Part shown: piece after piece, positions 16,245 through 26,480 of the stretch
Numbering within the stretch: position 1 is the stretch's first letter
Layout: each line of letters starts with the position of its first letter
Assembly (NCBI GenBank): GCA_945883815.1
Contig: CAMCYJ010000027.1
Location: 1 to 36,776, forward strand
From: Akkermansia muciniphila
Lineage (GTDB): Bacteria > Verrucomicrobiota > Verrucomicrobiia > Limisphaerales > UBA9464
Direction of reading: 5' to 3'
Length of the DNA: 36,776 bases
Notes under the pieces: generated by a model
Database searches by the model: none
What the model was told of the DNA's origin: nothing
Seen by the model: only the letters and a program-made list of their open reading frames with translations
Translations under genes and position numbers: made by a program

Positions 16245-16296
16245 GGCGATTGTCTTTGGGGTTGGGTCGTGTTTGGAAAATGTGGCAGCGAGTTGT

Positions 16297-17031
16297 TCAG
16301 GCCACCACCTGGGTGCCCACCTTCTTGCCCAACACCACATTGCGCAGATTGTGAGGCTTGAAGAAATCAAACACGACGATGGGCATCTTGTTGTCCATGC
16401 ACAGGGCGAAGGCCGCGGCATCCATGACCTTCAACTGTTTCTCAAGGGCCGTGGAGTAGCTGACCTGCTCGTAGCGTTTTGCATCAGCATGCTTCTTGGG
16501 ATCTTTGTCGTAGATGCCATCGACCTTGGTGGCCTTCAACACCACTTCGGCTCCGATTTCATTGGCCCGCAACGCAGCGGCCGTGTCGGTCGAAAAGTAA
16601 GGGTTGCCAGTCCCGGCCGCAAAGATGACCACGCGCCCTTTCTCAAGGTGGCGCACAGCCCGGCGCCGGATGAAAGGTTCGGCAATCTGGGTCATGTTGA
16701 TGGCGCTTTGGACGCGGGTGGGAATGCCCTGCTTTTCCAGCGCATCTTGCAGGGCCAAGGCGTTGATGACCGTGGCCAGCATGCCCATGTAGTCACCGGT
16801 GGCCCGCTCGATCCCCTTCTCGCTGCCCTGAAGGCCTCTGAAAATGTTGCCTCCGCCGACCACGATGACGACTTCAACACCCAGTTTCTGAACCTCGGCG
16901 ACCTGGCAAGCCATGTCGTGCACCGCTTCCGGATTGATGCCCTGCCCCTCTCCGCCTCCGAGTGCCTCACCGCTGAGTTTCAGGAGGATTCGGCGGTAAC
17001 GCGGTTGGGATGCTACAGCAGGTTTCTTCAT
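16297..17031 (-). CDS. pyrH: UMP kinase PyrH
   Basis: Protein of 244 residues of the amino-acid-kinase fold; it phosphorylates UMP to UDP with ATP in pyrimidine nucleotide synthesis. Landmarks are [47 protein letters not shown], the acceptor region [20 protein letters not shown] and [15 protein letters not shown]. The C-terminal [20 protein letters not shown] is typical. It sits between dprA (75 bases upstream) and frr. The usual upstream partners rpsB and tsf are not in this position. Confidence 0.97.
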   Translation of the reverse strand: MKKPAVASQPRYRRILLKLSGEALGGGEGQGINPEAVHDMACQVAEVQKLGVEVVIVVGGGNIFRGLQGSEKGIERATGDYMGMLATVINALALQDALEKQGIPTRVQSAINMTQIAEPFIRRRAVRHLEKGRVVIFAAGTGNPYFSTDTAAALRANEIGAEVVLKATKVDGIYDKDPKKHADAKRYEQVSYSTALEKQLKVMDAAAFALCMDNKMPIVVFDFFKPHNLRNVVLGKKVGTQVVA

Positions 17032-17106
17032 CGGCGCAGGGTTGATACCAGTCAGACGATCCGCTCGTCAACGAGGTGACGACTTGGGTCCATTGTAAAA
17101 CCCAGG

Positions 17107-18225
17107 TCAATTCTCCGATGAAACCCGCTCAAACCGCCGCCCCGGCAACTGGCGAACCAATCGTTTGAGCTCGAGACTGAACAGGGCGACCTGGACCGCA
17201 CTGGGAGGCAGCCCAGACCCTCGGATAATCGGATCCACCTCCAAGGTCTCGCGACCCAGGGCATCCCATACGGTCTGCTCCGACGGGGTCAGGGTGATCG
17301 ACGGGAACTCCTGCTGCCCAGATGCAAGCTCCGGGCGATTGGATGCCGGGAAGCGGTATTCGAACTCGCTGAGAACGTCTTCGATACCCTCGCACAACTT
17401 GGCGCCTTTCTTAATCAAATCATGACAACCCTTGCTGCGCGGGCTGTCGATTCGACCCGGCACCGCGAAGACTTGGCGGCCGTAATCGTTGGCCAGATTG
17501 GCGGTGATGAGCGCTCCACTCGAAAGACTGGCTTCGATAACTACCGTCCCCAGACTCATGCCGGCAACGATGCGGTTTCGGGCGGGAAAGGTACCGCGGT
17601 CGGCGGAACGTCCGAAGGGAAACTGCGTCACCAGAGCTCCGCGCTCGGCGATTCGTTCGAACAAATCGCCATTTTCGGAGGGGTATACCCGATCAATCCC
17701 CGTGCCCAACACGGCGATGGTCCGGCCTTGGGCGCTCAAGGCCCCCTGATGGGCTGCGGTGTCGGCCCCTCGGGCTCCTCCGCTGATGACACTGACCCCG
17801 GTGTAGGCCAGTTGGTAACCCAGCTTCCGTGCCACATCCATGCCGTAGGAGGTCGTCAACCGGGAGCCCACCACGGCGACCCCCTGGCCGTCCTCCGCGG
17901 TCAGGCGCCCCTTCACATAGAGCACCGGTGGTGGGTCGTAGATTTGCTTCAAGAGGGCCGGATACTCTGCATCGGTGAAGCCCAGCACCGTGACTCCGGC
18001 TTCTTGAATGCGGCGCAACTCACCGGACAAATCGACACCGGATTGCCAACCAGCAATGCAAGATGACAATTGCCCACCAATGCCTGGCACTCGATCCAAC
18101 TCGCCTTGCGAGGCGCTGAGCACAGCCGCGGGATCGCCTCCAAAATGATCGAGCAAATTGCGGATGCGGATCGAACCGACGCCCGAGATCAGATTTAGGG
18201 CCACCAGGGCCTCGAGGGTTTCCAT
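17107..18225 (-). CDS. dprA: DNA processing protein DprA
   Basis: Protein of 372 residues; DprA loads RecA on incoming single-stranded DNA during natural transformation. An N-terminal helix-hairpin-helix region (ISGVGSIRIRNLLDHFG and VPGIGGQL) is followed by the Rossmann-like core with VAVVGSRLTTSYG, SGGARGADTAAH, FPARNRIVAGMS and SSGALITA. A C-terminal winged-helix domain (about residues 285-365) completes it. The ATG at 18225 has ggag eight to nine bases upstream; the longer frame starts with TTG. It is divergent from gatA across 119 bases. This hints at competence, but no com genes are visible here. Confidence 0.95.
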   Translation of the reverse strand: METLEALVALNLISGVGSIRIRNLLDHFGGDPAAVLSASQGELDRVPGIGGQLSSCIAGWQSGVDLSGELRRIQEAGVTVLGFTDAEYPALLKQIYDPPPVLYVKGRLTAEDGQGVAVVGSRLTTSYGMDVARKLGYQLAYTGVSVISGGARGADTAAHQGALSAQGRTIAVLGTGIDRVYPSENGDLFERIAERGALVTQFPFGRSADRGTFPARNRIVAGMSLGTVVIEASLSSGALITANLANDYGRQVFAVPGRIDSPRSKGCHDLIKKGAKLCEGIEDVLSEFEYRFPASNRPELASGQQEFPSITLTPSEQTVWDALGRETLEVDPIIRGSGLPPSAVQVALFSLELKRLVRQLPGRRFERVSSEN

Positions 18226-18344
18226 TGGGAATTTACTCCAAGTTTCTCCCAACTGATTCGGCGCGCGACCCCGCTTTCTTTCAGTCTTGGTGTTCCTTTG
18301 CGCTTTCGCACGGGGCCGATCGCTTGTTCCATTCCGAACCGACG

Positions 18345-19814
18345 ATGCTTCACCGAATCACCGTTTCTGAACTCGCCCACCGGATCCAACAAGGAGAGGT
18401 GTCCTCCCGCGAAGCCACCCAGGCCTGCCTCGACCAAATCGGTCGGGTGGACGGCCAGGTCAAGGCCTACCTGAACTACGATGCGGCCGACGCGCTGGCA
18501 CAGGCCGATGCCGCCGACCAATTGCGCACGTCGGGTTCGGCGACCCCTTCCGAGAAGCCGCTCCTGGGGGTGCCCATCAGCCTCAAGGATGTCATCGCGC
18601 AGAAGGGACAGCCCATGACCTGCGGTTCACGCATTCTCGGAAACTTCGTGTCGCCCTACGACGCCACGGTCGTGCAACGCCTGAAGCGGGCGGGCGCGGT
18701 GGTCTTCGGGCGGCTCAACTTGGATGAGTTCGCCATGGGCAGTTCCACGGAGAACTCGGCCTTCTTCACCACGCTCAACCCCTGGGACACCACCCGAATT
18801 CCGGGAGGCTCCTCCGGCGGTTGCGCCGCCAGCGTCGCGGCCCACGAGTGCTTCGCCAGTGTCGGATCGGACACCGGAGGATCCATCCGACAACCCGCGG
18901 CCTTGTGCGGCGTGGTCGGCATGAAACCCACCTACGGGCGCGTGTCCCGCTACGGTCTGACAGCCTTCGCCAGCTCGCTCGACCAGATCGGCCCCTTCAC
19001 CAAGGATGTCACGGATGCGGCACTGATGACCCAGGTCCTCAGTGGACATGACCCTCTGGATTCTACCTCCATGCAGGAACCGGTCCCCGATTATAGGGCT
19101 GCATTCTCCGGTTCATTGAAGGGGCTGCGGATCGGCCTGCCCAAAGAATACATGATCGGCGGCATGCACCCCGAGGTGGAGTCATCGGTGCGCGCGGCCG
19201 TCCGCCAACTGGAATCGCTCGGGGCCGAGATCGTCGAGGTCTCCCTGCCTCACACCGAATACGCGGCCGCCACCTACTACATCATCGCTCCGGCCGAGGC
19301 TTCGGCCAATCTGGCTCGCTTCGACGGTGTCCGCTATGGTGCCCGAGTGGATGGTGCCACGCCCATGGAGCTCAACAGCCGCACCCGTGGTCAGGGTTTC
19401 GGGCCCGAAGTGAAGCGCCGCATCATGCTCGGCACCTATGTGCTCAGCAGCGGCTACTACGATGCCTATTATATCAGGGCGCAGAAGGTCCGCACCCTGA
19501 TCCGCAACGACTTCCTGAATGTCTTCCAGACGGTCGATGCTCTGGTCACGCCGACCACGCCGGCACCAGCGTTCAAGGTGGGAGAAAAATCCAACGACCC
19601 GCTGCAGATGTACCTCTGCGACGTGTTCACCATCTCCTGCAATCTGGCGGGCATTTGCGGACTGAGCCTACCCTGCGGATTTGCCTCCGATCCGAAACTG
19701 CCGATCGGACTCCAGCTCCTCGGCAAGCCCTTCGGCGAATCCACCTTGTTCCGCATCGCCCACGCCTACGAGCAAAGCACTCCCTGGCATCGTGAGCTGT
19801 CCCCGCTGGCCTGA
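18345..19814 (+). CDS. gatA: Asp-tRNA(Asn)/Glu-tRNA(Gln) amidotransferase subunit A
   Basis: Protein of 489 residues, full length. GatA releases ammonia from glutamine and, with GatB and GatC, converts misacylated Glu-tRNA(Gln) or Asp-tRNA(Asn). The amidase-signature triad is visible: K81 (PISLKD), cis-S156 (GGSSGG) and nucleophile S180 (DTGGSIRQPA). GMKPTYGRVSRYGL and the C-terminal GLSLPCGF match the family. The ATG at 18345 gives the normal start; the 40-codon upstream extension is not family-like. gatB and gatC are not adjacent and must lie elsewhere. It converges on the UvrA-like gene. Confidence 0.96.
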   Translation: MLHRITVSELAHRIQQGEVSSREATQACLDQIGRVDGQVKAYLNYDAADALAQADAADQLRTSGSATPSEKPLLGVPISLKDVIAQKGQPMTCGSRILGNFVSPYDATVVQRLKRAGAVVFGRLNLDEFAMGSSTENSAFFTTLNPWDTTRIPGGSSGGCAASVAAHECFASVGSDTGGSIRQPAALCGVVGMKPTYGRVSRYGLTAFASSLDQIGPFTKDVTDAALMTQVLSGHDPLDSTSMQEPVPDYRAAFSGSLKGLRIGLPKEYMIGGMHPEVESSVRAAVRQLESLGAEIVEVSLPHTEYAAATYYIIAPAEASANLARFDGVRYGARVDGATPMELNSRTRGQGFGPEVKRRIMLGTYVLSSGYYDAYYIRAQKVRTLIRNDFLNVFQTVDALVTPTTPAPAFKVGEKSNDPLQMYLCDVFTISCNLAGICGLSLPCGFASDPKLPIGLQLLGKPFGESTLFRIAHAYEQSTPWHRELSPLA

Positions 19815-19819
19815 TTGCG

Positions 19820-19848
19820 CCCTCTGGTACGCGGTAATGGATAGAGGG
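19820..19848. terminator. Weak hairpin between gatA and the UvrA-like gene
   Basis: ccctct (19820-19825) and agaggg (19843-19848) can pair around a 17-base loop in the 65-base gap between the convergent gatA and UvrA-like genes. No good T-run follows on either strand. Its position between two convergent stops is the main support. Confidence 0.2.
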
Positions 19849-19879
19849 TTCCCGGCATAGCAGCGTTCCTGACAGCCTC

Positions 19880-22690
19880 TCAAGCGGGCTGCTGATCGAG
19901 AGTCCGTCGCAGGTGCCGACCCGTGTGGGAGATGGGGTCGGCGGCGATTTGTTCCGGTGTCCCCTCGGCCACAACTTGCCCGCCACCCGAGCCGCCCTCG
20001 GGACCCAGATCCAGGATCCAATCGGCTTCGGCGATGAGGTCGAGGTTGTGCTCGATCACGATGACCGAGTGCCCTGCATCGACCAACCGCTGCAGGACGG
20101 CAACCAGCCGTCGAACATCCTGGATGTGCAGTCCGAGGGTCGGCTCTTCGAGCACAAAGAGGTCCCGAGGCAGCGGTCGGCCGGGAGCCTTTCGTGCGGT
20201 CAGATCGGCGTTTTCCCGCTCGATCGCGGCAGATTTGAGTCCACCCAGAAGGTGGGTCACCAGCTTGATCCGCTGGGCCTCGCCCCCGCTCAGGGTCGGG
20301 CTGGTCTGGCCCAACTGAAGGTATTCGAGACCGGTGTCCCTCAAGGCTTCCAGAGGGCGACGCAAGCGCGTTTGGTGGGCGAAAAACTCGATGCCTTCAG
20401 CCACGGAGAGCTGCAGCACCTCCGCTATGGACTTGCTCTGGTAGCGAATCTCCAACGTCCCCGAGTTGAAGCGTTGGCCGCCGCAGGCCTCGCAACCCAC
20501 CGAGGCGGTCGGGAGAAAGTTCATCTCCATCTTCACCACCCCCGCCCCTTCGCAGTGTGGACACCGTCCCTGGGGTGAATTGAAACTGAAGCGTCCGGGT
20601 CCATAGCCGCGCATCCGGGCCTCGGGCACCTGGGCGAACAAGGCTCGGATTTCGTCGAAGAAACCCACATAGGTGGCCGGTGTGGAGCGCGGAGTGCGTC
20701 CGATGGGGGTCTGGTCCACCTCGTGGACGGCGCGCAAATTACCCAAGCCGCTGACCCCGCCCGCCAATCCTCGGAGCTTCTTTTCGTTCTCGCCGGCCAG
20801 CACCGCCCGAACCCCCGGCACCAGACACTCTTTGACCAAGGTGCTCTTGCCCGACCCGCTGACCCCCGTCACCACCACCAAGCGTCCCAAGGGGAAGGAT
20901 GCAGTGACATCCTTCAGGTTGTTCAACCGCGCACGGTGCACGGTCAACCACTCGACGGAGATCGCCGATGCGTTCGCCTTTGCGGATTTCCCCCGCGGCT
21001 TGCGCACTCCAGTCACTTCGACGGGGCGCCGCTCGCCCCGGGCCGGTCGCGGCAGCGGTTCTCGAAGGCAGCGACCGGTCACCGAATCCGGGTGGCGGAG
21101 CAAATCCTGCAATGTGCCCTCGGCAACGACCTCTCCCCCACGCACACCCGCACCGGGACCCAAATCCAGAATCCAATCGGCACGGCGCATGGTGTCTTCA
21201 TCGTGCTCCACCACCACGAGGGAATTGCCCCGTGCGCGCAGTTTCTCCAGGGCGTCCAGCAAGTGTTGGTTGTCTCGGGCATGGAGCCCGATGGTGGGCT
21301 CATCGAGCACATACAGGACGCCACTGAGATTCGAACCCAACTGGGCCGCGAGCCGGATGCGTTGGCCTTCACCACCGCTCAAGGTGGTCACGCTGCGACT
21401 GAGTTGCAGATAACCCAGACCGACCTCGCCCATGAACTTCAGTCGTTCACGGATCTCCGGCAGGATATCCCGGGAGATCTCCGCCGCCCGACCCTCGGGG
21501 CGCAGGGCGTCAAACCAAGCGTAAGCCACTTCAACCGACCAACGCCCCATCTCCTCGACGGTGGGCCGTTCCGACGGGGCTGCGCCCAGAGGCAAGCGAA
21601 CGGACCGCGCCACTGGATTCAGACGGGCTCCTTGGCACGAAGGACAGGTCTCCCGGGATTCCGCCCAACTGAACCACGATTCCTCCACCGCGTCGGCATT
21701 GGCCCCGCGCTCCACATCGGGCAGGTGAAACAACTCGCCGAAACCGCGGCATTGCAGGCACCACCCCTGACTGGAGTTGTAGCTGAAATTCTTGGGATCC
21801 AATGGGGGGAACGACCGCCTGCATTTGGGGCAACCACGTTCATCGGAATGCACTGTCAGGTGTCCCTTGCGATCCAGAGCAAAGAGGGTGCGTTTGCCCA
21901 CTTCGAGGGCTTCCTCGATGCGTCGGACACGCACCTCGGAAGAGTCGCTGGCCTGAAAAACACCTGTGACGACTTCAACATCGTGTTCCTTGAACCGATC
22001 GAGTCGGAAGTTCTCATCGGCAGGAACCAACTGACCATCGGCGCGCAATTCGTGATAGCCCCGCTGACGGGCCCATTCGGACACCTCGCTGTGGAAACCC
22101 TTGCGGTTCCGGATCACCGGAGCCAGCAGCGTCAGCGGCCCGCGCTTGCGGACCGCCTCATCCAAGGTGGCCAACAACTCTTCGCGGGTCTGTGCCTCGA
22201 CGGGAACAGCGCAGTCGGGGCACTGCAAAATCCCCAATCGGGCGTAAAGCAGGCGGATGAAGTGATACACCTCGGTCACGGTGGCCACTGTGCTCTTGCC
22301 GCCACCTCGGGTGGTTCCCTGCTCGATGCTGACCGACGGTGGCAACCCCGTGATGAGATCCACATCCGGCCGGGACATCGGATCTGCAAACTGGCGGGCG
22401 TAGGCACTCATCGAATCCAGAAACCGACGCTGGCCTTCAGCGAACAGGATATCGAAGGCCAGAGTGCTCTTGCCGGAGCCACTGACCCCGGTCACCACCA
22501 CAAATTTTCCCCGCGGAATGTCCACAGTGACATTGCGCAGATTGTGCTCCCGCGCCCCCTGGATCCGGATGACATCCGACGCCACGGGAGAGTTTTTCAG
22601 TTCCTTTGCCACGGCCTGAGGATGGTCCCGCTTTGATTCTCGGGCAAACGGTCCGGCCGTCTCTTTTGGGCGTGCCCAGGAAGGGGTCAA
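19880..22690 (-). CDS. uvrA: UvrA-like excinuclease ABC subunit A (possible paralogue)
   Basis: Up to 936 residues, close to canonical UvrA (about 940), which finds DNA damage as a dimer and hands it to UvrB. Seen in order: Walker [10 protein letters not shown], the UvrB-binding region ([16 protein letters not shown] to [14 protein letters not shown]), zinc cysteines CPKC and CLQC, first signature LSGGEGQR with Walker B VLDEPT, second Walker A, zinc module CPHC to CEAC, and second signature LSGGEAQR. The second Walker B reads VLEEPT, with Glu for Asp. No ATG lies near the start: TTG at 22690 (15 bases after the NUDIX stop, agga about 11 bases upstream) or GTG at 22612 or 22585 are options, and the last would give the family-typical N terminus. 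Last gene of a co-directional run. Confidence 0.9.
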   Translation of the reverse strand: MTPSWARPKETAGPFARESKRDHPQAVAKELKNSPVASDVIRIQGAREHNLRNVTVDIPRGKFVVVTGVSGSGKSTLAFDILFAEGQRRFLDSMSAYARQFADPMSRPDVDLITGLPPSVSIEQGTTRGGGKSTVATVTEVYHFIRLLYARLGILQCPDCAVPVEAQTREELLATLDEAVRKRGPLTLLAPVIRNRKGFHSEVSEWARQRGYHELRADGQLVPADENFRLDRFKEHDVEVVTGVFQASDSSEVRVRRIEEALEVGKRTLFALDRKGHLTVHSDERGCPKCRRSFPPLDPKNFSYNSSQGWCLQCRGFGELFHLPDVERGANADAVEESWFSWAESRETCPSCQGARLNPVARSVRLPLGAAPSERPTVEEMGRWSVEVAYAWFDALRPEGRAAEISRDILPEIRERLKFMGEVGLGYLQLSRSVTTLSGGEGQRIRLAAQLGSNLSGVLYVLDEPTIGLHARDNQHLLDALEKLRARGNSLVVVEHDEDTMRRADWILDLGPGAGVRGGEVVAEGTLQDLLRHPDSVTGRCLREPLPRPARGERRPVEVTGVRKPRGKSAKANASAISVEWLTVHRARLNNLKDVTASFPLGRLVVVTGVSGSGKSTLVKECLVPGVRAVLAGENEKKLRGLAGGVSGLGNLRAVHEVDQTPIGRTPRSTPATYVGFFDEIRALFAQVPEARMRGYGPGRFSFNSPQGRCPHCEGAGVVKMEMNFLPTASVGCEACGGQRFNSGTLEIRYQSKSIAEVLQLSVAEGIEFFAHQTRLRRPLEALRDTGLEYLQLGQTSPTLSGGEAQRIKLVTHLLGGLKSAAIERENADLTARKAPGRPLPRDLFVLEEPTLGLHIQDVRRLVAVLQRLVDAGHSVIVIEHNLDLIAEADWILDLGPEGGSGGGQVVAEGTPEQIAADPISHTGRHLRRTLDQQPA

Positions 22691-22705
22691 AAACAGGAAG
22701 TCCTA

Positions 22706-23095
22706 TCAGCGAGCCAGCAAGGCCACCAATTCCCGATCGGCCTCGGGAAACGAGTAATCTGCGAGGTTCTTCGGACAAACCCAGGCCACGGCCGCGCAGT
22801 CGATGGGCTGGGGCTCACCCGAAATCAGCGCTGCGGCGTAGAAGCGGAGTTGGACGGATTTCTCCGGGTAGTGATGGATCGTCTCATACCGCAGTTCCCC
22901 CACGGTGACGGTGATCGCCAATTCCTCCTGCAACTCGCGGATCAGGCAGTCTTGCCAGGTCTCGGACGGCTCGCGCTTGCCGCCGGGGAATTCCCAGAGC
23001 CCGGCCAGATGAGAACCCTGTTTTCGCTGGGTGATGAGGATCAACCCATTGCGCTCCACCAGGCCTGCAGCGACGTCGATGACACCGGAGGGCAT
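22706..23095 (-). CDS. mutT: MutT-like NUDIX hydrolase (8-oxo-dGTP diphosphatase type)
   Basis: Protein of 130 residues, the usual MutT length. The family hydrolyses oxidised (d)GTP to the monophosphate and prevents mutations. The N terminus (IDVAAGLVERNGLILITQRKQ) and the GLWEFPGGK motif resemble MutT, and the Nudix box is complete, with G-x5-E-x7-REL-x-EE from GGKREPSE to RELQEEL. The C-terminal part has the MutT-like pattern around DCAAVAWVCPKNLADYSFPEADREL. It starts 7 bases after the epimerase stop, so it is probably cotranscribed. The ATG at 23095 was chosen; the upstream frame overlaps the epimerase. Confidence 0.88.
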   Translation of the reverse strand: MPSGVIDVAAGLVERNGLILITQRKQGSHLAGLWEFPGGKREPSETWQDCLIRELQEELAITVTVGELRYETIHHYPEKSVQLRFYAAALISGEPQPIDCAAVAWVCPKNLADYSFPEADRELVALLAR

Positions 23096-23102
23096 GACGA
23101 AT

Positions 23103-24116
23103 TCAGCAGCCGATGCGGTAGTATTCCCGGTACCAAGCGACGAACCGCTCGATGCCCACCTCGATGGGAGTCGCCGGCTTGAAGCCCACGGCCTCGGTGA
23201 GGTCATCCACGTCGGCATAGGTTGCGGGAACGTCGCCCGCCTGCATGGGTAGTGAACGCTTCTCCACGGTCTTTCCGATGGTCTTTTCCAGACAATCGAT
23301 GACGTGCATCAACTCGGCAGGTTGGTTGTTGCCGATGTTGTAGATGCGGTAGGGAGCCGAACTGGTTCCCGGATCTGGCACAGCCCCGTTCCAGTCGGGG
23401 TTGACCGAAGCCACGCAGTCGCAGGTGCGGACCACGCCCTGGACGATGTCATCGATGTAAGTGAAATCACGCCGCATCTTGCCGTGGTTGAACACGTCGA
23501 TGGGCTGGCCGGCCAGGATCGCCTTCGTGAAGAGGAACATAGCCATGTCCGGGCGTCCCCAGGGCCCATACACCGTGAAGAATCGCAACCCCGTGGTCGG
23601 CAGGCGGTACAGGTGGCTGTAGGTGTGCGCCATCAGCTCATTGGCCTTCTTGGTGGCGGCATACAAGCTCAACGGGTGATCCACCGTGTGGTGGACACTG
23701 AAGGGCATGGTCGTGTTGGCTCCGTACACCGACGAGGAGGAAGCGTACACCAGGTGCTCCACGCCATGATGGCGACATCCCTCCAGGATGTTGATGAAGC
23801 CCACGAGGTTTGAATCCACGTAGGCGTGGGGATTTTGGATGGAATACCGCACGCCAGCCTGAGCGGCCAAGTGGATCACCCGCTGCGGCTTTTCTTGAGC
23901 AAATAGCGCCTCCATGCCGGCGCGGTCGGACAGGTCCAACTGATGGAAGCGGAATCCCGGACGCCCGCTGAGTCGGGCCAAACGGGCTTCCTTGAGGCTG
24001 ACATCGTAGTAGTCGTTGAGGTTGTCGAGCCCGATCACCTCGTCGCCCCGACCGAGAAGCATCTCGCAGGTGTGGAAACCGATGAAACCGGCCGCGCCGG
24101 TGACGAGGATTTTCAT
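23103..24116 (-). CDS. NAD-dependent UDP-sugar epimerase, probably UDP-glucuronate 4-epimerase
   Basis: Protein of 337 residues of the extended short-chain dehydrogenase family. NAD-binding GAAGFIGFH is at the N terminus. The catalytic Ser lies in YASSSSVYG, and Tyr and Lys in YAATK (Y152, K156). The [18 protein letters not shown] and [18 protein letters not shown] segments are characteristic of UDP-glucuronate 4-epimerases that make UDP-galacturonate for capsule, LPS or exopolysaccharide. The neighbouring ugd gene, which makes UDP-glucuronate, supports that substrate. A UDP-glucose type activity cannot be excluded. The ATG at 24116 is preferred over a TTG two codons upstream. Confidence 0.9.
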   Translation of the reverse strand: MKILVTGAAGFIGFHTCEMLLGRGDEVIGLDNLNDYYDVSLKEARLARLSGRPGFRFHQLDLSDRAGMEALFAQEKPQRVIHLAAQAGVRYSIQNPHAYVDSNLVGFINILEGCRHHGVEHLVYASSSSVYGANTTMPFSVHHTVDHPLSLYAATKKANELMAHTYSHLYRLPTTGLRFFTVYGPWGRPDMAMFLFTKAILAGQPIDVFNHGKMRRDFTYIDDIVQGVVRTCDCVASVNPDWNGAVPDPGTSSAPYRIYNIGNNQPAELMHVIDCLEKTIGKTVEKRSLPMQAGDVPATYADVDDLTEAVGFKPATPIEVGIERFVAWYREYYRIGC

Positions 24117-24182
24117 AAACAAGTCCGTCCTGATTCCAAAGGCTCACCGAACAACGCCCAAAGGTCGGCGCTGCGATACGAT

Positions 24183-25481
24183 TCAGCGCCCGACGCTGCG
24201 ATACAGGAAACCCAATTCCTTCATTTCAGCCGGATCCAGCAAATTCCGACCATCAAAGACAATCGGGGTGGCCATGGCGGCTTTGATCCTGGACCAATCG
24301 AGTCGACCGAACTCGGACCACTCGGTGGCAATGACCAGTGCATCGCACCCGGCCGCTACTGCTTCGGCCTCGGAGACGTACTCCACCGCCGAACCGGCTG
24401 CGAAAAACGACCGAGCCTTCTCCATGCCCTTGGGGTCATGGACCCGCAATCGCGCGCCATCGGCCAACATCCGGTGACAGAGATCGATCGACGGCGAATT
24501 GCGCACGTCATCGGTGTTCTGCTTGAAGGTCAGACCCAACACCCCGATATGCTTTTCTTTGAGCACCCAAAGCGTGTCGGTGATCTTCTGATGGAAGCGC
24601 TCCATCTGAGCACAATTGATCCGCTGAACCTCTTTGAGCAGCCGAAAATCATACCCCAACTGCTCGCTGATCTTGATGAAGGCGCTGAGATCCTTCGGGA
24701 AGCAGGACCCCCCGAAACCGAGACCCGCCTGAAGGAATCGAGTGCCGATACGTGCATCGAGGCCCATGCCTCGGGTGACCTCCTGGACATTGGCGCCACT
24801 GGCCTCGCAAATCACGGACAGCGCATTGGCGTAGCTGATCTTCAGCGCCAGGAAGGAATTGGCCGCGTGCTTGATGAGTTCAGCCGAGTTGGCGTCGGTC
24901 ACGATCATCGGCGCGCGGAAGGGTTCGTAAATCTCCCGCATCTTGGCGGCTGCCCGTTCACTGGAGGTCCCAATCACCACCCGATCGGGCTTCATGAGGT
25001 CGTCGATGGCGAAACCTTCCCGCAAGAACTCCGGATTGCTCACCACATCGAAATCGGCATCGGTCTTCCGGTAGCGCTTGATCGTCTCGGCCACCTTTTC
25101 GGCGGTTTTCACCGGAACCGTGCTCTTGTCGACGATGACCCGGTAACCCGAAAGACAGCCGGCAATTTCCCGGGCCACGCCCTCGATGAAACTCAAATCC
25201 ACCGAACCATCCGGCTGAGGCGGCGTGGGAACCGCGATAAACACCGCCTCGGAACCACCGACCCCCTCGGCCGTGGACGCGGTGAAACTCAACCGACCCG
25301 CCGCCACCGTCCGGTGCACCAAGGCTTCAAGGCCCGGTTCGAAAATGGGAATCTCCCCGCCCTGCAAACGCCGGACCTTTTCGCGGTCCGAATCGACGCA
25401 AATTACCCGGTGTCCGACGTCGGCAAAACAGGCTCCGGTAACCAGTCCCACATAACCGGTACCGATGATCGAAAGATTCAT
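24183..25481 (-). CDS. ugd: UDP-glucose 6-dehydrogenase
   Basis: Protein of 432 residues. It oxidises UDP-glucose twice with NAD to UDP-glucuronate. N-terminal NAD site IGTGYVGLVTGACFAD, central FLREGFAIDD and KHAANSFLALKISYANA segments, and catalytic Cys260 in GFGGSCFPKD are all present, followed by the UDP-binding C-terminal domain (LGLTFKQNTDDVRNSPS). It precedes the epimerase gene by 66 bases; the two would act in sequence to supply UDP-glucuronate and UDP-galacturonate. The TPR-protein gene lies 78 bases upstream on the same strand. Confidence 0.96.
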   Translation of the reverse strand: MNLSIIGTGYVGLVTGACFADVGHRVICVDSDREKVRRLQGGEIPIFEPGLEALVHRTVAAGRLSFTASTAEGVGGSEAVFIAVPTPPQPDGSVDLSFIEGVAREIAGCLSGYRVIVDKSTVPVKTAEKVAETIKRYRKTDADFDVVSNPEFLREGFAIDDLMKPDRVVIGTSSERAAAKMREIYEPFRAPMIVTDANSAELIKHAANSFLALKISYANALSVICEASGANVQEVTRGMGLDARIGTRFLQAGLGFGGSCFPKDLSAFIKISEQLGYDFRLLKEVQRINCAQMERFHQKITDTLWVLKEKHIGVLGLTFKQNTDDVRNSPSIDLCHRMLADGARLRVHDPKGMEKARSFFAAGSAVEYVSEAEAVAAGCDALVIATEWSEFGRLDWSRIKAAMATPIVFDGRNLLDPAEMKELGFLYRSVGR

Positions 25482-25559
25482 TCAGGATGGTACTATTGCC
25501 AAAACAAACTGTTCAGTGAGCAGTCGAAGCGAGTTTCAGGCAGGGCCTTCGAAAGAGCT

Positions 25560-26285
25560 TCAGGGGGCGGGCTTCACCGCGGCCTTGGCGGCGGGAGCAT
25601 TGGTGACCACCGGGGTCAATTCGGGATGAGCCTGGAGCAAAGCCGCCTTGCGGGCCGATGCATCTTGGGCCGTCATGCTGGTGGTGTCTTTCGATACCTC
25701 ATCATACAAGGCGACCGCCTCCGAATACTGCTTTTGCGATTCGTGAATCAGCGCTTTGGACAACCGGGCCTGAGCCACCAACGGATCGGTGGCAAAGCCC
25801 GAGATGAACCGAGCATAGGCAGCGATGGCCTCGACTGTTTTGTTCTGGGCGTCGAGGGCGCTGGCCACTCCGTAGGTCGCGGCACCACCCAACAGACTGT
25901 CTGCGTGAGCCTGATTGAAAGCCTCCAACGCCTTCTGAGCCTCGGCATACTTGCCGTCTTCGAACAGTTTGGTAGCAGCCAGGAATTCCGAACGCTCGGC
26001 AGCAGCTGTTCCGGAATGCTGGGAAGCGACTTTGGACAAGTCCGCGGCGCTCGGTCCGCCGGTCTTGGCGGCGGCACTCAGGGTGGACAAGAGGGCCTGA
26101 TTGGCTTCGGCCTCGGCAGAGGCTTGCACGTTCTTCTGGATGATCAGAGTCACTGCCGCCGCGGAAACCACAGCACAGCCGATGGCCAGAATCTTCTTAT
26201 TCTCCTCCAACCAGGTCAGGACAGACAATGTCAGGTCCGCCGAGGGCTGTTGCTCTTCGGGCTTGGGCTGAATCTGCAGGCTCAT
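25560..26285 (-). CDS. Membrane-anchored TPR protein (YfgM-like)
   Basis: Protein of 241 residues. A short N-terminal soluble part is followed by one membrane segment at about residues 31-50 (KILAIGCAVVSAAAVTLIIQ) and TPR-like helical repeats (for example ERSEFLAATKLFEDGKYAEAQKALEAF split over two helices). The C-terminal tail is Ala/Pro-rich. The layout matches YfgM-like ancillary translocon proteins and related TPR proteins, so an envelope-folding or assembly role is possible but unproven. The ATG at 26285 places the membrane anchor as in the family; the upstream frame begins at a non-family start. Confidence 0.75.
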   Translation of the reverse strand: MSLQIQPKPEEQQPSADLTLSVLTWLEENKKILAIGCAVVSAAAVTLIIQKNVQASAEAEANQALLSTLSAAAKTGGPSAADLSKVASQHSGTAAAERSEFLAATKLFEDGKYAEAQKALEAFNQAHADSLLGGAATYGVASALDAQNKTVEAIAAYARFISGFATDPLVAQARLSKALIHESQKQYSEAVALYDEVSKDTTSMTAQDASARKAALLQAHPELTPVVTNAPAAKAAVKPAP

Positions 26286-26399
26286 AAATTTTCTGAGATG
26301 ATTGAGATCAAGGCTGCAAACACAAGAGCGAACCCAAGGAGGCGCTGTCAGAGTCATCCCACAAGTTCGCAAGCCAGTCGCCCAGGCTCTGAGACACCC

Positions 26400-26447
26400 A
26401 AAAAAACCGAGACTCGCCAGAGAACTATTGAAGATCCAAGGGGTCTC
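26400..26447 (-). terminator. Possible terminator after the sialidase-family gene
   Basis: On the minus strand gagac and gtctc arms (26443-26447 and 26409-26413) could pair around a large loop and are followed by gg and seven Ts (26400-26406). It lies 34 bases beyond the stop at 26481. The stem is short, so confidence is low; the T-run is the strongest part. Confidence 0.3.
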
Positions 26448-26480
26448 CTCCCGGCTGGGGTGCGTGCAATAGAACGTTTC

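Noticed and set aside
20723-22636. Open frame of 637 codons on the plus strand opposite the UvrA-like gene
   Set aside because: It is antisense to a clearly conserved gene, has no recognisable domain and its composition fits an antisense frame in GC-rich DNA.
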